Assembly (NCBI GenBank): GCA_033297205.1
Contig: MU859100.1
Span: forward strand, 1-64,000
Length of the DNA stretch: 64,000 nucleotides
Direction of reading: 5' to 3'
Source of the DNA: Pseudoneurospora amorphoporcata
Lineage: Eukaryota > Ascomycota > Sordariomycetes > Sordariales > Sordariaceae
Below are positions 1-10,525 of this stretch, one piece after another (the first letter of the stretch is position 1; every line of letters starts with the position of its first letter). The notes under the pieces were generated by a model. The model had not been told where the DNA came from, searched no databases, and saw only the letters and a list, made by a program, of their open reading frames with translations. The position numbers and the translations under genes were made by a program.

Positions 1-1232
1 GCCAGATAGATACCTTGAGGCATTAGGCAACAAGGCTCGGTGCGTGCCTCAGTACGTACCAAGCCTCTTTGGTATAAGAAGGCCTTGAAGCCCAGCCTTC
101 TCCTGGAGGTTGAAAAAGATCAACAAGGCCTTCGAGACCAAAGAAGTTTATTAGCTGAATTGAACTACTGTTCCAAGCCCGGATCACTGCCCTTGTCACA
201 CACAACCACACTGCCACAAGATACCTTACCATAGCGGGAAATCCCCCAAGGCATCTAGCCTAGTAAGGGGGTTTCTAGCCTAGCTTAGGCTTTACACCTA
301 GGCAAGTTGGAACACCTAGCCTAGTTGGCTAGGGAAAGGCTCTGATTGGCCAAGCACTTGGGCTTAGGGGGTTCACCTGCACCAAAGTAACGATGGTTCT
401 TTCCCAAAGTTCATTTCCCTATCCAAAATCAACAACTCTATATCAGAAGAAAGAACGCAGCCCGTTTCCAATCAATTGGGCTAGTGGCTCAATGGTTCTT
501 GTCGTCGCTTTCATCATTGTAATCGCCAGTTCGATTCCAATCGGTGACAGTTTTTTTCGCGCGAAAAGTTTCGTGCGAAAGTGTAAATGCCCTCATCTAC
601 CCGGATCGCCCACCTCGAACAAACTTTGAAATCAAAGTCCTTCGCCTACCTCGAACCACTACCTCTCTCAACCTCTCTACCTACTAAAGACTCTTATAAG
701 GTCCTTATAAGGCCCTTTCGCTTTTGCCTTTTTATACTCAAATCCGACCAATCAGAGCCCTCCATTCAACAACTAGGCTAGGTGAGCCACCTAGGCTAGG
801 CCCACTATCTTGACTAGATTCAGTACCTAGCCTCTCTAGCCTAGGAACCCCTCCCCCTAGGCTAGGCACCGTCCTTATACTCCCGCTACGGTACATTCGT
901 ATTACACTACCTACTTCAATATATCCTCATCCCTCAACTTCAAACTCGTATATGTACATTCGCTTCCACTCCTCACCACAATTGATGGCTCTCTCATCCC
1001 TCGCATTCCAATCGACGATGCCTGGCCCCACCCATAAAACACCATTCGCTTCAGACGCCAATCGTTCCAAAGAGCAAACCCTTGAAAGGTACAACATGTA
1101 CAAGCAAAATAATTCCACTCCACCGCCGTCTGGTCACAGCATGAATCAAGATAAAAGGCCGACATCCCTCAGTTAACAATCAGTCACCGCTCCTCACCAA
1201 TCATCCCCCCCATTCGCTCCATGTCCTCTAGA
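1..1232. other. Intergenic region with CCTAGG-type motif clusters
   Basis: No convincing gene is visible. The stretches 245-350 and 770-870 are crowded with short palindromic words of the form CCTAGG, CTAGCC and GGCTAGG in both orientations. Around 690-715 there are overlapping CTTATAAGG-like words. The open frames here are short and lack codon bias or domains. This could be a decayed repeat or simply AT/CTAG-rich intergenic DNA. Confidence 0.5.
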
Positions 1233-2792
1233 TCAAACTTTCCAACCCATGACGAAAGACTGGCCTGTTCTGTCGATATTATAATCCATATGCCCTGCCA
1301 GCGTCAGCCTGGCTCTCACCCGCCTATCCGACAGATTATACAAGGCATGTTCAGCCCTGACATCCTGCTTGATCCGCTCCATGCAATGTCTTGCCTCTTC
1401 GCGGGCGTCTTCGGTAATCTTACCCTCCTTGGCGTGCTTCAGCATGAGCTTCAACAGCTTGTAGGCAGCAACGCGGTGCGAGGGGGGCAGAAAAGGAGCG
1501 CCGTGTGAGATGGCGTTCTTCAGGGGCGTGGAGTTGAGATGGCCGCCTTTAAGCATTAGCGATGCCCCGTGGCGGAGGAGCGCCTCAATCAGCTCCTTGG
1601 CCCTTGCCGTGCGAACAAAGGGCGAAGAGACCTTGCTGGATCGAGCGCCGCGGTAATCGTCGAATCCGCCGTTGACCCATTCCGGGTTTTTGAATCGGTT
1701 TTCGATTTCGTGGAAAACGAGCCAGTGCAGCGGGGCCATGAAAGGTTCAAATGGATTCACGGAAACGCCAGGCTTCCCGTCCGGATCGCAGCCGAGGCGG
1801 AGGAGATGCTGGGCCATTTTGTAGTCGGACAAGGCGAGCACGTCAAGGAGTGGTGACAGCCCTGCGTCTATGGAGCCGGCAGGATACGGGCCTAGGCTAG
1901 CCTTTCCCTTCTCAACAAGGGTCGCAACGATTATGTCCATGCCAGTGATGTCCACGAATTCATGGCTCCTCCCTGAGGCACGCGACAAGGCTTCCTGAAG
2001 AAGGGTGTGACGCCCGCGGCGGTTGACCGTGTCAACAAGTTGGCGGAGGCTTGGATACTCCAGCATGGTGGACAGGAATCCGATGTTCCCGGTATCAATA
2101 GCCATACGCATCGCAGTTTGGAGAATTGCAGACCGGTCGTTGCGTTGCGATTCCGTCAAAGCCGCTGCACCGAGGTGATCCATGATGAGTTTCGCGGCTC
2201 CAAGATAGCCCTTGCATAAAGCCAGGTGTATGGTCGAGCATTGGTCATCCCTATCGTTGTAGTAAGTTGCACATTCACACATCTTGACAGAAGCTAGACC
2301 GGGCGTGATCACCGCACCAGCTTGAATCAGCCATTCCACCGAGCGCTCAAGGCCTCTCTGAACAGCATGCTGGAGCATCGTTCCGAAGCCATAGTGCTGC
2401 ACCATCGATGCACCATAGTAGGTACAGGTGGTGTCTTTGCCGTGACAGCCCCAGACTCGGGCATTGACATCTGCTTCATACGCTTTGGCTTGAGCCATGA
2501 CAGGCACCGACTCGTTGACGATACCCCACATAAGAGCCTTGATGGGGTTGCTTGAACCTGGTGCTGGATCTTTTCTCCTAATCCCCATTGGGTTGTGATG
2601 CAGGTAGTTGGTGTGCTTGGTAGTGAGGTACAGTCGTGGCTCGTAGATAGACCTCAGCCGGTTCGAAGACCTGGACAACACAGCGAGAGTGTCCCACTGA
2701 GCATCGTCCTCCAGGAATCCCGAGATGATGAGGTGGATCTCAGTAGCTAGGTAGGGAACACCCTGTGCAATACGGGCACCGATCGCGTCCAT
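1233..2792 (-). CDS. F-box-like ankyrin-repeat protein (copy 1 of a tandem trio)
   Basis: Intronless 519-residue protein. Residues about 12-60 form an F-box-like N-terminus (YLATEIHLIISGFLED, then LSRSSNRLRSIYEPRLY). The rest holds ankyrin-like helix pairs, for example HAVQRGLERSVEWLIQAGA, HLALCKGYLGAAKLIMDH, LLDVLALSDYKMAQHLL and LIEALLRHGASL. The C-terminus ends with a charged helix (LKHAKEGKITEDAREEARH) that is shared with the two downstream paralogs at 4076-5644 and 7326-9020. Proteins with an F-box-like segment plus ankyrins usually act as substrate receptors of SCF ubiquitin ligases or as other protein-binding scaffolds. The substrate is unknown. The start is the first ATG, just before the conserved motif. 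Family placement is fairly secure, function is inferred. Confidence 0.85.
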   Translation of the reverse strand: MDAIGARIAQGVPYLATEIHLIISGFLEDDAQWDTLAVLSRSSNRLRSIYEPRLYLTTKHTNYLHHNPMGIRRKDPAPGSSNPIKALMWGIVNESVPVMAQAKAYEADVNARVWGCHGKDTTCTYYGASMVQHYGFGTMLQHAVQRGLERSVEWLIQAGAVITPGLASVKMCECATYYNDRDDQCSTIHLALCKGYLGAAKLIMDHLGAAALTESQRNDRSAILQTAMRMAIDTGNIGFLSTMLEYPSLRQLVDTVNRRGRHTLLQEALSRASGRSHEFVDITGMDIIVATLVEKGKASLGPYPAGSIDAGLSPLLDVLALSDYKMAQHLLRLGCDPDGKPGVSVNPFEPFMAPLHWLVFHEIENRFKNPEWVNGGFDDYRGARSSKVSSPFVRTARAKELIEALLRHGASLMLKGGHLNSTPLKNAISHGAPFLPPSHRVAAYKLLKLMLKHAKEGKITEDAREEARHCMERIKQDVRAEHALYNLSDRRVRARLTLAGHMDYNIDRTGQSFVMGWKV

Positions 2793-4075
2793 GGTTGTCT
2801 AATCGTTTGGTTAGTAGATGAAGGGTTATCATATGAGGGTGTCTGCGCCGTTACGTACAAGATATGGGGTGGCCAACAACGAGAGTTGACGCGTCTGTTT
2901 CTTTCAGTGATCTCACTCGGCAACGGTGGTCAAAATGGAGGTCGCAACACCTGTGCAACGTTTGCCCCAGGGGAGCGATCAATAGGAACTGGACCCGGGT
3001 ATATTCCGAGTATCGTGGCTGTTGATGGCAGCGAATACAACCCTGAAGGAAGCGGCGAAAATCCCCTTTGGTTGATTCTGATACGCGGCGCGCTTTGTTT
3101 TGTCGTCCGGGAGGGGGCACTTTCGTTGCGGTAGAGTACCTTGACCAGTTGTTGGTGCAGTCAGAAAGAGCGAACCGGATCGCAAATGAGACGGGAACTT
3201 TGGTATGATTTTAAAGGAGTTGAGGAAGTCGAACGAGAGATAGCAGGCAGAGTCAACCAGAAGGACCTGCGGTGGGTGTCGCGGTTGAGCGAGTAGGTAA
3301 ATGTGAGATACCAGTGAGTGTTGAGTGTGACCGGAGTTGAAAAGTTTGAAAAGTTTTCTGTGCCCCTCGTCTCTGACAAGCACCCGGATTGCCATGTATG
3401 CCAGCTGGCAGCCTCGTAGCCTGGCAGCCTTTAGCGGGAACGTTCAATCATTCATCTGATGTCTGACATTTCGCCAGACTAGCCAGTACCTGCCGGCTTC
3501 TCGGTCCCTTCTTGTCCTAATAGTGAACTCGAGAAAGGGTGGATCAGGATGTCGCTTTTTGCCGACAAGTCTCAACTGTGTGCAGTCGACCACAATGAGT
3601 CCCAGGTAATCAGCGTCTGGATAGAAAGTTATCTTGTGCTCTGTATTCAGTGGAGGCATGGTTAGGAGAAGCAAAGGGAAGGATGATCACGACGAAGACT
3701 GTAAAGACCATCACCACTTGGGACCCAGGCCCCAAACTCGCCACTAGGAGTTATCATTGCTCCAAAAAGGGGGGAGTAGAAAATGTTTCAACTATGAGTC
3801 TTGCAAAACGAAACAAAAAGTGACAAACACACCCTTTCACACTTGTGACGTGAAGAGCCGATATGTTGATATCCTCGTTGCCATTTTAATAGAAAGAAAG
3901 TGATGATACGAAGTCCCCACACTACTTGTACAGGTAGAACAGATCCTTTATCCGTGCCAGGGTATGCGCTTGCATCACCCATCAAATCCATAACCGAAAG
4001 ATGAGAAAGAGAGAAACCCCACCCCCTTACCAGAATAACGAGAGGTACAATAACTTACCCACTTCCAACCACCCT
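2793..4075. other. Intergenic, no gene seen
   Basis: This 1.3-kb space separates ankyrin copy 1 from the 3' end of copy 2. The open frames present are short, overlap each other on both strands and show no recognisable domain. A small direct repeat of GCCTGGCAGCCT-like words occurs near 3405-3430. Confidence 0.5.
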
Positions 4076-5644
4076 TCACTTCCTACTCAACCTGCCTCCC
4101 TCACGCGTCCATGTATGCCATCCTAAAAGGATTGGCGTAGGTTCCTCTGCATCGTTTCCCTCTTCACCGAATTCCTCCTCACCCCCGACTCCCCAATCCT
4201 GTTCTTGGAGCGGGCCCACTCGATCGTAGGACAGGTAATGGGTCGCATGCTCAGCCCGCAAGTCCTGAACCACCGTCGCCGTAACGTCCTCCGCTCTTTT
4301 CCTAGATTTCTCCGAGATGCCCTTGTCCGTAACATTCGCCAGCAAGAGCTTGACAAACTTGAAGCCGAGGATTCTGAGACCAGGCGGGAGGTACGGGGCC
4401 ATGTAGCTCAGCGCACTGTCGAGAGGAGAGTTTCCATGGAAATCGGTGATGTCGAGCGACGCCCCGTGCTTAAGAACGGCGACGATGAAGTCTCTTATGT
4501 CGCGACTCCTAGAGCCATGCTTCTGTGGCAGGATGGACGGTGTATAAGGCAGACGGCAATATATGTTTTCGGGCTTGGGCGGAATGCAGGCGTGCAGTGG
4601 GATCTCCCACTCTGTAGTAACTGGATCAGGTCGGTCCCCGTTTGGATCACAGCCGAGTTTTAGGAGGTATCTGGCGTTCGTACGCAGGTTCCCTTGGTCG
4701 AGCTGGTGTAGTAGAGGTGATTTGCCAGCCATATAAGAGCCGGGAGGGTATGGTCCCAGGCTTGCACCTGCCTTGACCAAAGCGGCAAAAATCTGCTCCG
4801 TGCTACAATGTCCAGAGTATGCGCCACCACCGACCAAGGCCATCGCCAGGGCCGTGCAACCCCCGTGAGCCTCTGACTTGAAATCATTGATTGACTTGCG
4901 GATCATGGTGTTTTCGAGTACGACATCCAAGATGTCAAGCCTGTGGTACCAGAAGGCATGGCACACTGCCGTGTGCAAGATGAGATCATGGTCAAACTTC
5001 CGTGAGAACTCCAACGCCGCTGCTGCTTCGCGCCGAACATTGAGTAGCAACTTGACCGCGTCCAAATTTCCAGTACAGACAGCGATGTGAAGAGTGGAAG
5101 CCCAGCAATCACGTGCGTTCCAGCCCCCACTGCACTGGCACATGTTGCGGGCCGGCTTGTTAGGCACATCCACGAGGACGCCTTGCTTGAACAGCCACTG
5201 CATGGCCTCGTTCTGCTCTTCTCTGATGGTAAACTGTAATGCCGTACCCTTCACGATGAGGCGAGCACCGTTAGTCCTGTAGCGCCCGCCAAGATGGGTC
5301 CGGGTGTCGAGATCTGCGCCCCATCCCTTGGCGGTTTTCATGACAGGAATAGAACCCCTTCTCGCTCCCCACATCAGAGCCTGTACGATGTTGGTGCTGT
5401 TCTTTCCTTTGTAAAGTTTCTACTCGTAGAAGGAGCAGAGACGGCGCGACGTCCTGGCTAATCTGACCAGCGCACCAAGTTGCTTCTCCTCCTTCAACAT
5501 GTCACCGATGACCATGTGGATCTCAAGAGGCAGTCTTGTGAAGGGGGAACGACCACTCGCAGGAGGGGTGTTGGGTGAGGGCATCTCTTTGGCCTGCTTC
5601 TTCTCCGCTTGCGCCTTTTTGGCTCGCGTCTTTTTCGCTGGCAT
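4076..5644 (-). pseudogene. F-box-like ankyrin-repeat gene interrupted by one in-frame TAG (copy 2)
   Basis: The N-terminal part (5644-5423) starts MPAKKTRAKKAQAEKK and carries the F-box-like motif LPLEIHMVIGDMLKEE, followed by LARTSRRLCSFYE. A TAG at 5422-5420 then stops the frame. The same frame resumes at once with KLYKGKNSTNIVQAL and stays open for another 432 residues of ankyrin-like sequence to 4076. Copies 1 and 3 read YEPRLY and YEPILF at this point, so the stop sits inside conserved coding sequence rather than in an intron. CAG-to-TAG is one C-to-T change. The allele may be a young pseudogene, a sequencing error, or may still yield the ankyrin part from the ATG at 5374. Length and C-terminal helix match copy 1. 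Confidence 0.8.
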
Positions 5645-7325
5645 CTTGGCTTTCTCATCACGTTAGCTGACGAAGCTTTATTGGGTGGTCGAAGAACAGC
5701 TACCTTGAAAGGCACAGAGTATTGCCGTGCAATATGATCAGATTGCGTGAGTGTACTGGTGTCGGCTTGCGAAAGTCGTGCTTGCAAAGCCAACTGGTGG
5801 TTGTGAGGGAAAGGATGAGTTGGGAAAAAAAGTTAGGTCGAGGTGTACGTTTTTATAGGTCAAGGAGAGAATGGATGAACGAAAAATTCACACCCAACTA
5901 TGCCCGGGGAAGGATGTTGTGGGCGCATTAGTTGTGGTGAAGGAAAGATGGTAATGACTGCGTCAGGGCAAGACCTTCAACCGTTCACCTCGCCCGCCGC
6001 TCTTACATCCGCCCCACCTTCCGAGTTCAACCTGAGCATTCAAGTCCATTCACCCACTTCAAGCCGGGGTGCTATTGGTTGACAATTTCTCCGCCACAGT
6101 AGCTGCATCTTTTCATATCATGTTTCCCTTCGTGATGTGGCTTGCACGCCTCTTATCAGGCCTTTGCCCTCTACTCCACCGGGAAGTGAGGCCTGAAAGT
6201 AAGCCGACGTTGTCGACCGAAAGGTGAAGAGAGCATGCGGGCGGTGTACCCCACTGGGAACCCTCATCAGGGCAGATCCGAACAACTTGAACAGCCATAC
6301 CGACCGTTACGTGCTTCCTATCGTCGAAGGTCTCGATGTCTGGCTGGACTCGCTCTTCGTCGTTCCCTTCGTTCGTTGTTGATGTACCTATCACGTTTGG
6401 CCACGCCCGGGTTGATGAAATGGAGGCATCCAAGACCGTTGAGTTGCTTATTATAAAGAGCACCAAGATGGATACGTTGAAGGTGATGTTGGTGGGCAGC
6501 GAGGGAGGCGGATGGCCTTTTTCGATAGGGAGGATGGTGGGCACAGGAATATGAACCCGGCTGAAGCCCTGACGGATAGGATTTGCAAGGGCCGGCCAAC
6601 GCCGCAAGCCGTTCAATTCCAACACCCAGCAAAAATATTTTCGCATTGCCTTGCTGCTTGCTATAGTTTCTCCTGGTGATTGTCGGCTTTGCCAGCGGAC
6701 GAGTTGGTCTTTGCGCAAGGGACTGACTAGGTATGGAGGATGAGCGAAGAATGCGTGAAGTAGTGGAGGCTGGACCCAATGTTTCGGTCGAACTGACTGG
6801 TAGCTACAACTTCTTGTCTGCCAAATGGAGTGAGCCAACAACCCCTTTATCGCTTGATGTCCTTTAAGGTAGATCCATACGAGAACCCTACAGCCCCCGT
6901 TGGACTGATCGTACGGCGTGCAAAATGATGTACCGAACAGGAAAGAAAAATGCCGATGTGCGAGCGAGAATATGCCAACAACAAGCGAACATTGTCCTGA
7001 TTTCACGTCAAGCAACGAATCGATCCAGAAAAGCTTTGGCATCAAATTGGGAAAACGATATATGCCCCCATGATCCATCTCAACAAAGAAAAATTAGAGA
7101 GTGGGCAGCACAGGACATTGTGGCGTTTGAACGCTCCCAATGCACGCCCCCAACGACCAACAACACAGGGAAAAAGGAAGAATTAAACTCTGAAGCAAAA
7201 ACTTTTAGCAAAAGTATCCCCATCAATACCCACGGATGAAACACGACCGACAACAGGAAAGAAAAATAAAGAACATAGAACGAGCCAAACGCCAAAACAA
7301 GAAACTTTTAACCAAACCATCCACT
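5645..7325. other. Intergenic, no supported gene
   Basis: This 1.7-kb space lies upstream of copy 2 and downstream of copy 3. A 321-codon open frame on the minus strand (6113-7078) spans it, but it has no recognisable domain and atypical composition, and other frames overlap it. I see no splice pattern or family match that supports it. The segment next to 5645 is the likely promoter of copy 2. Confidence 0.5.
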
Positions 7326-9020
7326 TCAATACCCAAGCGTCAAACTAGGAATATGCCCAGGCCCGCCGATCCCCCTTGCTCTAGGATTGAAACACCACCA
7401 TCCCTCCAGTTCCAGCTCCATCCTCTTCACAGTCTTCTTGGCCCTGCGCCGCTGCTCATCCTGTAAGCACCCTGGCTTCGCGTGCTTCATCAGGACTCTC
7501 AACAACTTCACTGCCTCAAAGAGGACGATATACTTCTTGGCCGTATCCGCCCTCTCAGCCACCTGGTACCGAATCACCAAATCCAACGGAGTCTTGCCGT
7601 CCCTGTCTTTGACTCCATCGACCGAGGCACCATGTTCCAGCAGGGCAATGATGATAGGGGTGCTGGCGGCCAAGCGCTTCTCAATTGGGGAAGCGATGTT
7701 CTCGATTTGACAAGTATAGAAGTCGAAGTTTGGGTGACTGACACGAGACGCGTTATCGTCGGGATAGACAGGGAGGTTGCACCGGGTAAGAGCATGGAGG
7801 ACGGTTTCGGAGCACGCGCCGGCTGTAACGTTTGGATCGGCACCCAAGTCCAGGAGAATGCGGACGAGGTCCACGCGGCCCTTGGCTGCGGCCCGCTTGA
7901 GCGGGGTATCGTTGGTGTACCAATGCGGGTTCCTGTAGATGGAGTTGACGCAGTCGGGATCCTGGCGCGCTAGTTGTTCAAGGAAACGCTTCCGGCCGTC
8001 AAACCATTCGCTGCTGGTCGGCACGTCGTTTTGCGGTTCCGGTGCAAAAACAGCGGCATGGACGAGGGCCCCTTCAAGACTGATACCTGCTGTGCGGTAG
8101 ACCTGTGCTTGTGACTCGGTCATCTCAAGGCCCAAGTCGAGGAACATGGTGGCAACCGCCCATGAGCCATTGAGTGCGGCGTAGAAGACAGGCAAATCAG
8201 TGCGAGGAGCAGACTCGATGACGTGGGCTCCAGCCTTGAGCATCTGTTGAATGAACACGGGAGAGGCGACGGGAGAGCAAGCGGCGTAGTGAAGAGACGT
8301 AAATCGGGACTGGATGGGAGCATCCAATGAAGCATGACGTCGAACATGCCGCAGAATCTCGAAAAAGATATCATGTTGACCCGTGGCCGCTGCGGTATGG
8401 AGAGCGACAGGCTCGGCGTTTCCTTCCAATGCCCCACGGTCAATAAGCAGTTGAGCCGTGGAGGAGTGGTGATGGCACAGCGCCAAGCTAAGCGCATCAT
8501 GGTTGAGGCTGCCGTGATTTTGGGAAATGCGTCCAAGATCTGTCAAGAAGCCTTGTGGAATCCGTGGGTCCACGCACTTGCACAGGTTCTTGGATGGTTC
8601 GTGTAATGAAGCTCCGTGGTCAAGAAGCCAGTTGACAGCAGCATTCTGTCCATTCATGGCGGCGAAGTGAAGAGGGCTGCCCTTGCCCGGTCCCGTGAAG
8701 ACTCCGGTTTTTGTTGGAAATGTGTGTTCCGGCCCTAATGGGTGAGGACCCTCCGTCTTGACGGATGCACCGTAAAACAGAGCCTTTTCCATCAAGGGGA
8801 TCAAGCCGTGGTAGGCACCCCATCGCATGGCCCTATCCGGAGCGCCATCTTGTCGAAAGAGGATGGGCTCGTACGTGGCGCGGATATGACGGGAGGTTTG
8901 TGCCAGGGATACGAGTGCTAATGTGAGGTCTTCACGGTCGGCTCTGGTGATGTCCTGGAGATGCTGAAAGATGGCCAGGTGAAGCTCGTGGGGGAGGTAC
9001 GAAAAGCAATCTTGATCCAT
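7326..9020 (-). CDS. F-box-like ankyrin-repeat protein (copy 3 of the trio)
   Basis: Intronless 564-residue protein. It starts MDQDCFSYLPHELHLAIF, an F-box-like helix, and continues with LAQTSRHIRATYEPILF, which matches copies 1 and 2. This copy has the clearest ankyrin consensus of the three: SPLHFAAMNGQNAAVNWLL, ALHTAAATGQHDIFFEIL, TSLHYAACSPVASPVFIQQM, TPLKRAAAKGRVDLVRILLD and a final HGASVDGVKDRDGKTPLDL. It ends with the family's C-terminal charged helix (LMKHAKPGCLQDEQRRR). A role as a protein-binding adaptor, possibly for SCF ubiquitin ligases, is inferred from the architecture. The start ATG directly precedes the conserved motif. It is the most upstream member of a three-gene same-strand array, suggesting tandem duplication. 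Confidence 0.88.
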   Translation of the reverse strand: MDQDCFSYLPHELHLAIFQHLQDITRADREDLTLALVSLAQTSRHIRATYEPILFRQDGAPDRAMRWGAYHGLIPLMEKALFYGASVKTEGPHPLGPEHTFPTKTGVFTGPGKGSPLHFAAMNGQNAAVNWLLDHGASLHEPSKNLCKCVDPRIPQGFLTDLGRISQNHGSLNHDALSLALCHHHSSTAQLLIDRGALEGNAEPVALHTAAATGQHDIFFEILRHVRRHASLDAPIQSRFTSLHYAACSPVASPVFIQQMLKAGAHVIESAPRTDLPVFYAALNGSWAVATMFLDLGLEMTESQAQVYRTAGISLEGALVHAAVFAPEPQNDVPTSSEWFDGRKRFLEQLARQDPDCVNSIYRNPHWYTNDTPLKRAAAKGRVDLVRILLDLGADPNVTAGACSETVLHALTRCNLPVYPDDNASRVSHPNFDFYTCQIENIASPIEKRLAASTPIIIALLEHGASVDGVKDRDGKTPLDLVIRYQVAERADTAKKYIVLFEAVKLLRVLMKHAKPGCLQDEQRRRAKKTVKRMELELEGWWCFNPRARGIGGPGHIPSLTLGY

Positions 9021-9646
9021 TGTGAAGTGTGTTGGAAGGAGTCAAATTGATGGATGTGCTGATAGAAGATGATTAGTTTTTTCCCCTCGGAGGACATCGA
9101 AGGCGGGCTAGCTATGTATACTCCAGGGACATAGCTATGCCCTTGCCGTTGCCGAGGGAGGTTGACGGTCTGGCGTGTCACCTGATGACCCTAGAACATG
9201 TCATCGACCTCGTGGACGATCGTGGGGTACCTGCCAAGGCCTGGATTAGGTACTGATGTAACCCTGCTCAGCCCCCGCCGCTGTTCAGAGCCCCGCCGCT
9301 GTTCAGAGCCCCGCTCGCGGCCCCGGATTTTAGCGTCCGATTCGACCTCGAAAAAGCGCCCTAGCACCTTGAAGAGCTATATCCAACCACAGAGCCATGA
9401 GCACCCAATTTCGTTTCATTTTGCATCTTCCATGGCATTTTCTGGGCAATTTGACAGGCAGAGGTTTCCCCTAGACACCTGTCATACGAGCCTCTGCCGA
9501 TCATCGAACAAATGAGAGCCGTCCATGCTGTACCCGTGATCAGCTCCACGTGTAAGACTGGCAAAATTTGATCGGTGCTTGGAGTTTCGTCTTTTGGGGG
9601 TCTAGCGTCTGGTACCCTTGCTTCTTTTGACACTTGCCGCCTACCG
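9021..9646. other. Intergenic region with an 18-bp tandem duplication
   Basis: No gene is visible between ankyrin copy 3 and the AlkB gene. Around 9277-9313 an 18-bp unit with the core CCGCTGTTCAGAG is present twice in tandem. The part next to 9020 should contain the promoter of copy 3. Confidence 0.5.
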
Positions 9647-10525
9647 CTACTTCTCCTGAACTAGGACGTCCATGCTCTGAGCCGCTACTGGCCGACCTTG
9701 TTCCTCACGGATGCGGGCATCGCAGACACCAGGGAACATGCAGTCGCATCCAATCTCATCGCCGCGCCTGATGCTTCTCATGGTCATGGAGTACCTCCCC
9801 TGTCTGTGGACCATTTCGCCATTGATGATGTCAGTCTTGCGAGACTTGATGCCATGCGTGTAGCCATAGCGCGACGGGCCAGTCATGAGCAGCAGCGAAC
9901 GACGAGGAAGCACAAGCTCCCACGACGCGTGTTCTGGTGACGGCTCTTCCGGTTTACTTTTCACCTTCATCGTCGCCTGGCTGTCGGGAGCAGTCGTGGC
10001 GGACCTTGCATCGGTACCAGATACACCCTCCAATTTGCTTTCCGATGCTGACGACTGGAGCGACCTTCTAGGCAATCTCATCTTGCGGGCGTCGTTTGCA
10101 TCCGACATTCTAAACACCATGGGGACAGCGCTGCCATACGACAAGCTATACAGGGCTTCGCCAAACATGGAGTGCGTGTCCACGTGCGGAGGGATGCCGG
10201 CGCCAGGAGGGTAGTACTGTGCGGTGAACTGGTCGGGGAGGTAGTCTTGGACAGGCAGACGAGGGAGAAAGTCGGCGATGTACGAAGGCACAGGCGTGAA
10301 TCTTGTGTCGGAGGCGCCAAAGGTGGTGTAGTCGAAGTGGTAGCCAAAATGCTGGCTGATGCGTCTCTTGCCGTCCAGGCGAGGGTCGACGGCGTGGAAG
10401 GCGGCAATCATGGCGGCCTCCTCCTCTTCCGTGATGAAGTCGTGGATGAGCACCAGCCCGATGTCGTCCCATCTTTGGATCTTGGGATTCTCGGGGTCCG
10501 TGACAGGAACGGGCGCCGAAGCCAT
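9647..10525 (-). CDS. AlkB-type Fe(II)/2-oxoglutarate dioxygenase (ALKBH8-like catalytic domain)
   Basis: Intronless protein of 292 residues from the ATG at 10525; upstream in-frame codons exist but lack an ATG. It carries QHFGYHFDY at about 59-67, the iron ligands HVD at about 114-116 (PPHVDTHSMF), LPRRSLLLMTG at about 206-216, the distal His in YTHGI (about 224), and the 2-oxoglutarate-binding RYSMTMR at about 244-250. The order and wording match the AlkB domain of ALKBH8, which acts on wobble-uridine modifications in tRNA, but no RRM or methyltransferase domain is present. A Cys-rich CDCMFPGVCD follows at about 260-269. A low-complexity insert of about 65 residues (141-205) splits the core. 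Substrate (tRNA, DNA, RNA or protein) cannot be read from the sequence. Confidence 0.9.
   Translation of the reverse strand: MASAPVPVTDPENPKIQRWDDIGLVLIHDFITEEEEAAMIAAFHAVDPRLDGKRRISQHFGYHFDYTTFGASDTRFTPVPSYIADFLPRLPVQDYLPDQFTAQYYPPGAGIPPHVDTHSMFGEALYSLSYGSAVPMVFRMSDANDARKMRLPRRSLQSSASESKLEGVSGTDARSATTAPDSQATMKVKSKPEEPSPEHASWELVLPRRSLLLMTGPSRYGYTHGIKSRKTDIINGEMVHRQGRYSMTMRSIRRGDEIGCDCMFPGVCDARIREEQGRPVAAQSMDVLVQEK

Noticed and set aside
6113..7078. 321-codon minus-strand open frame
   Set aside because: No domain, no family-like sequence, overlapping frames on both strands, composition unlike the neighbouring genes.
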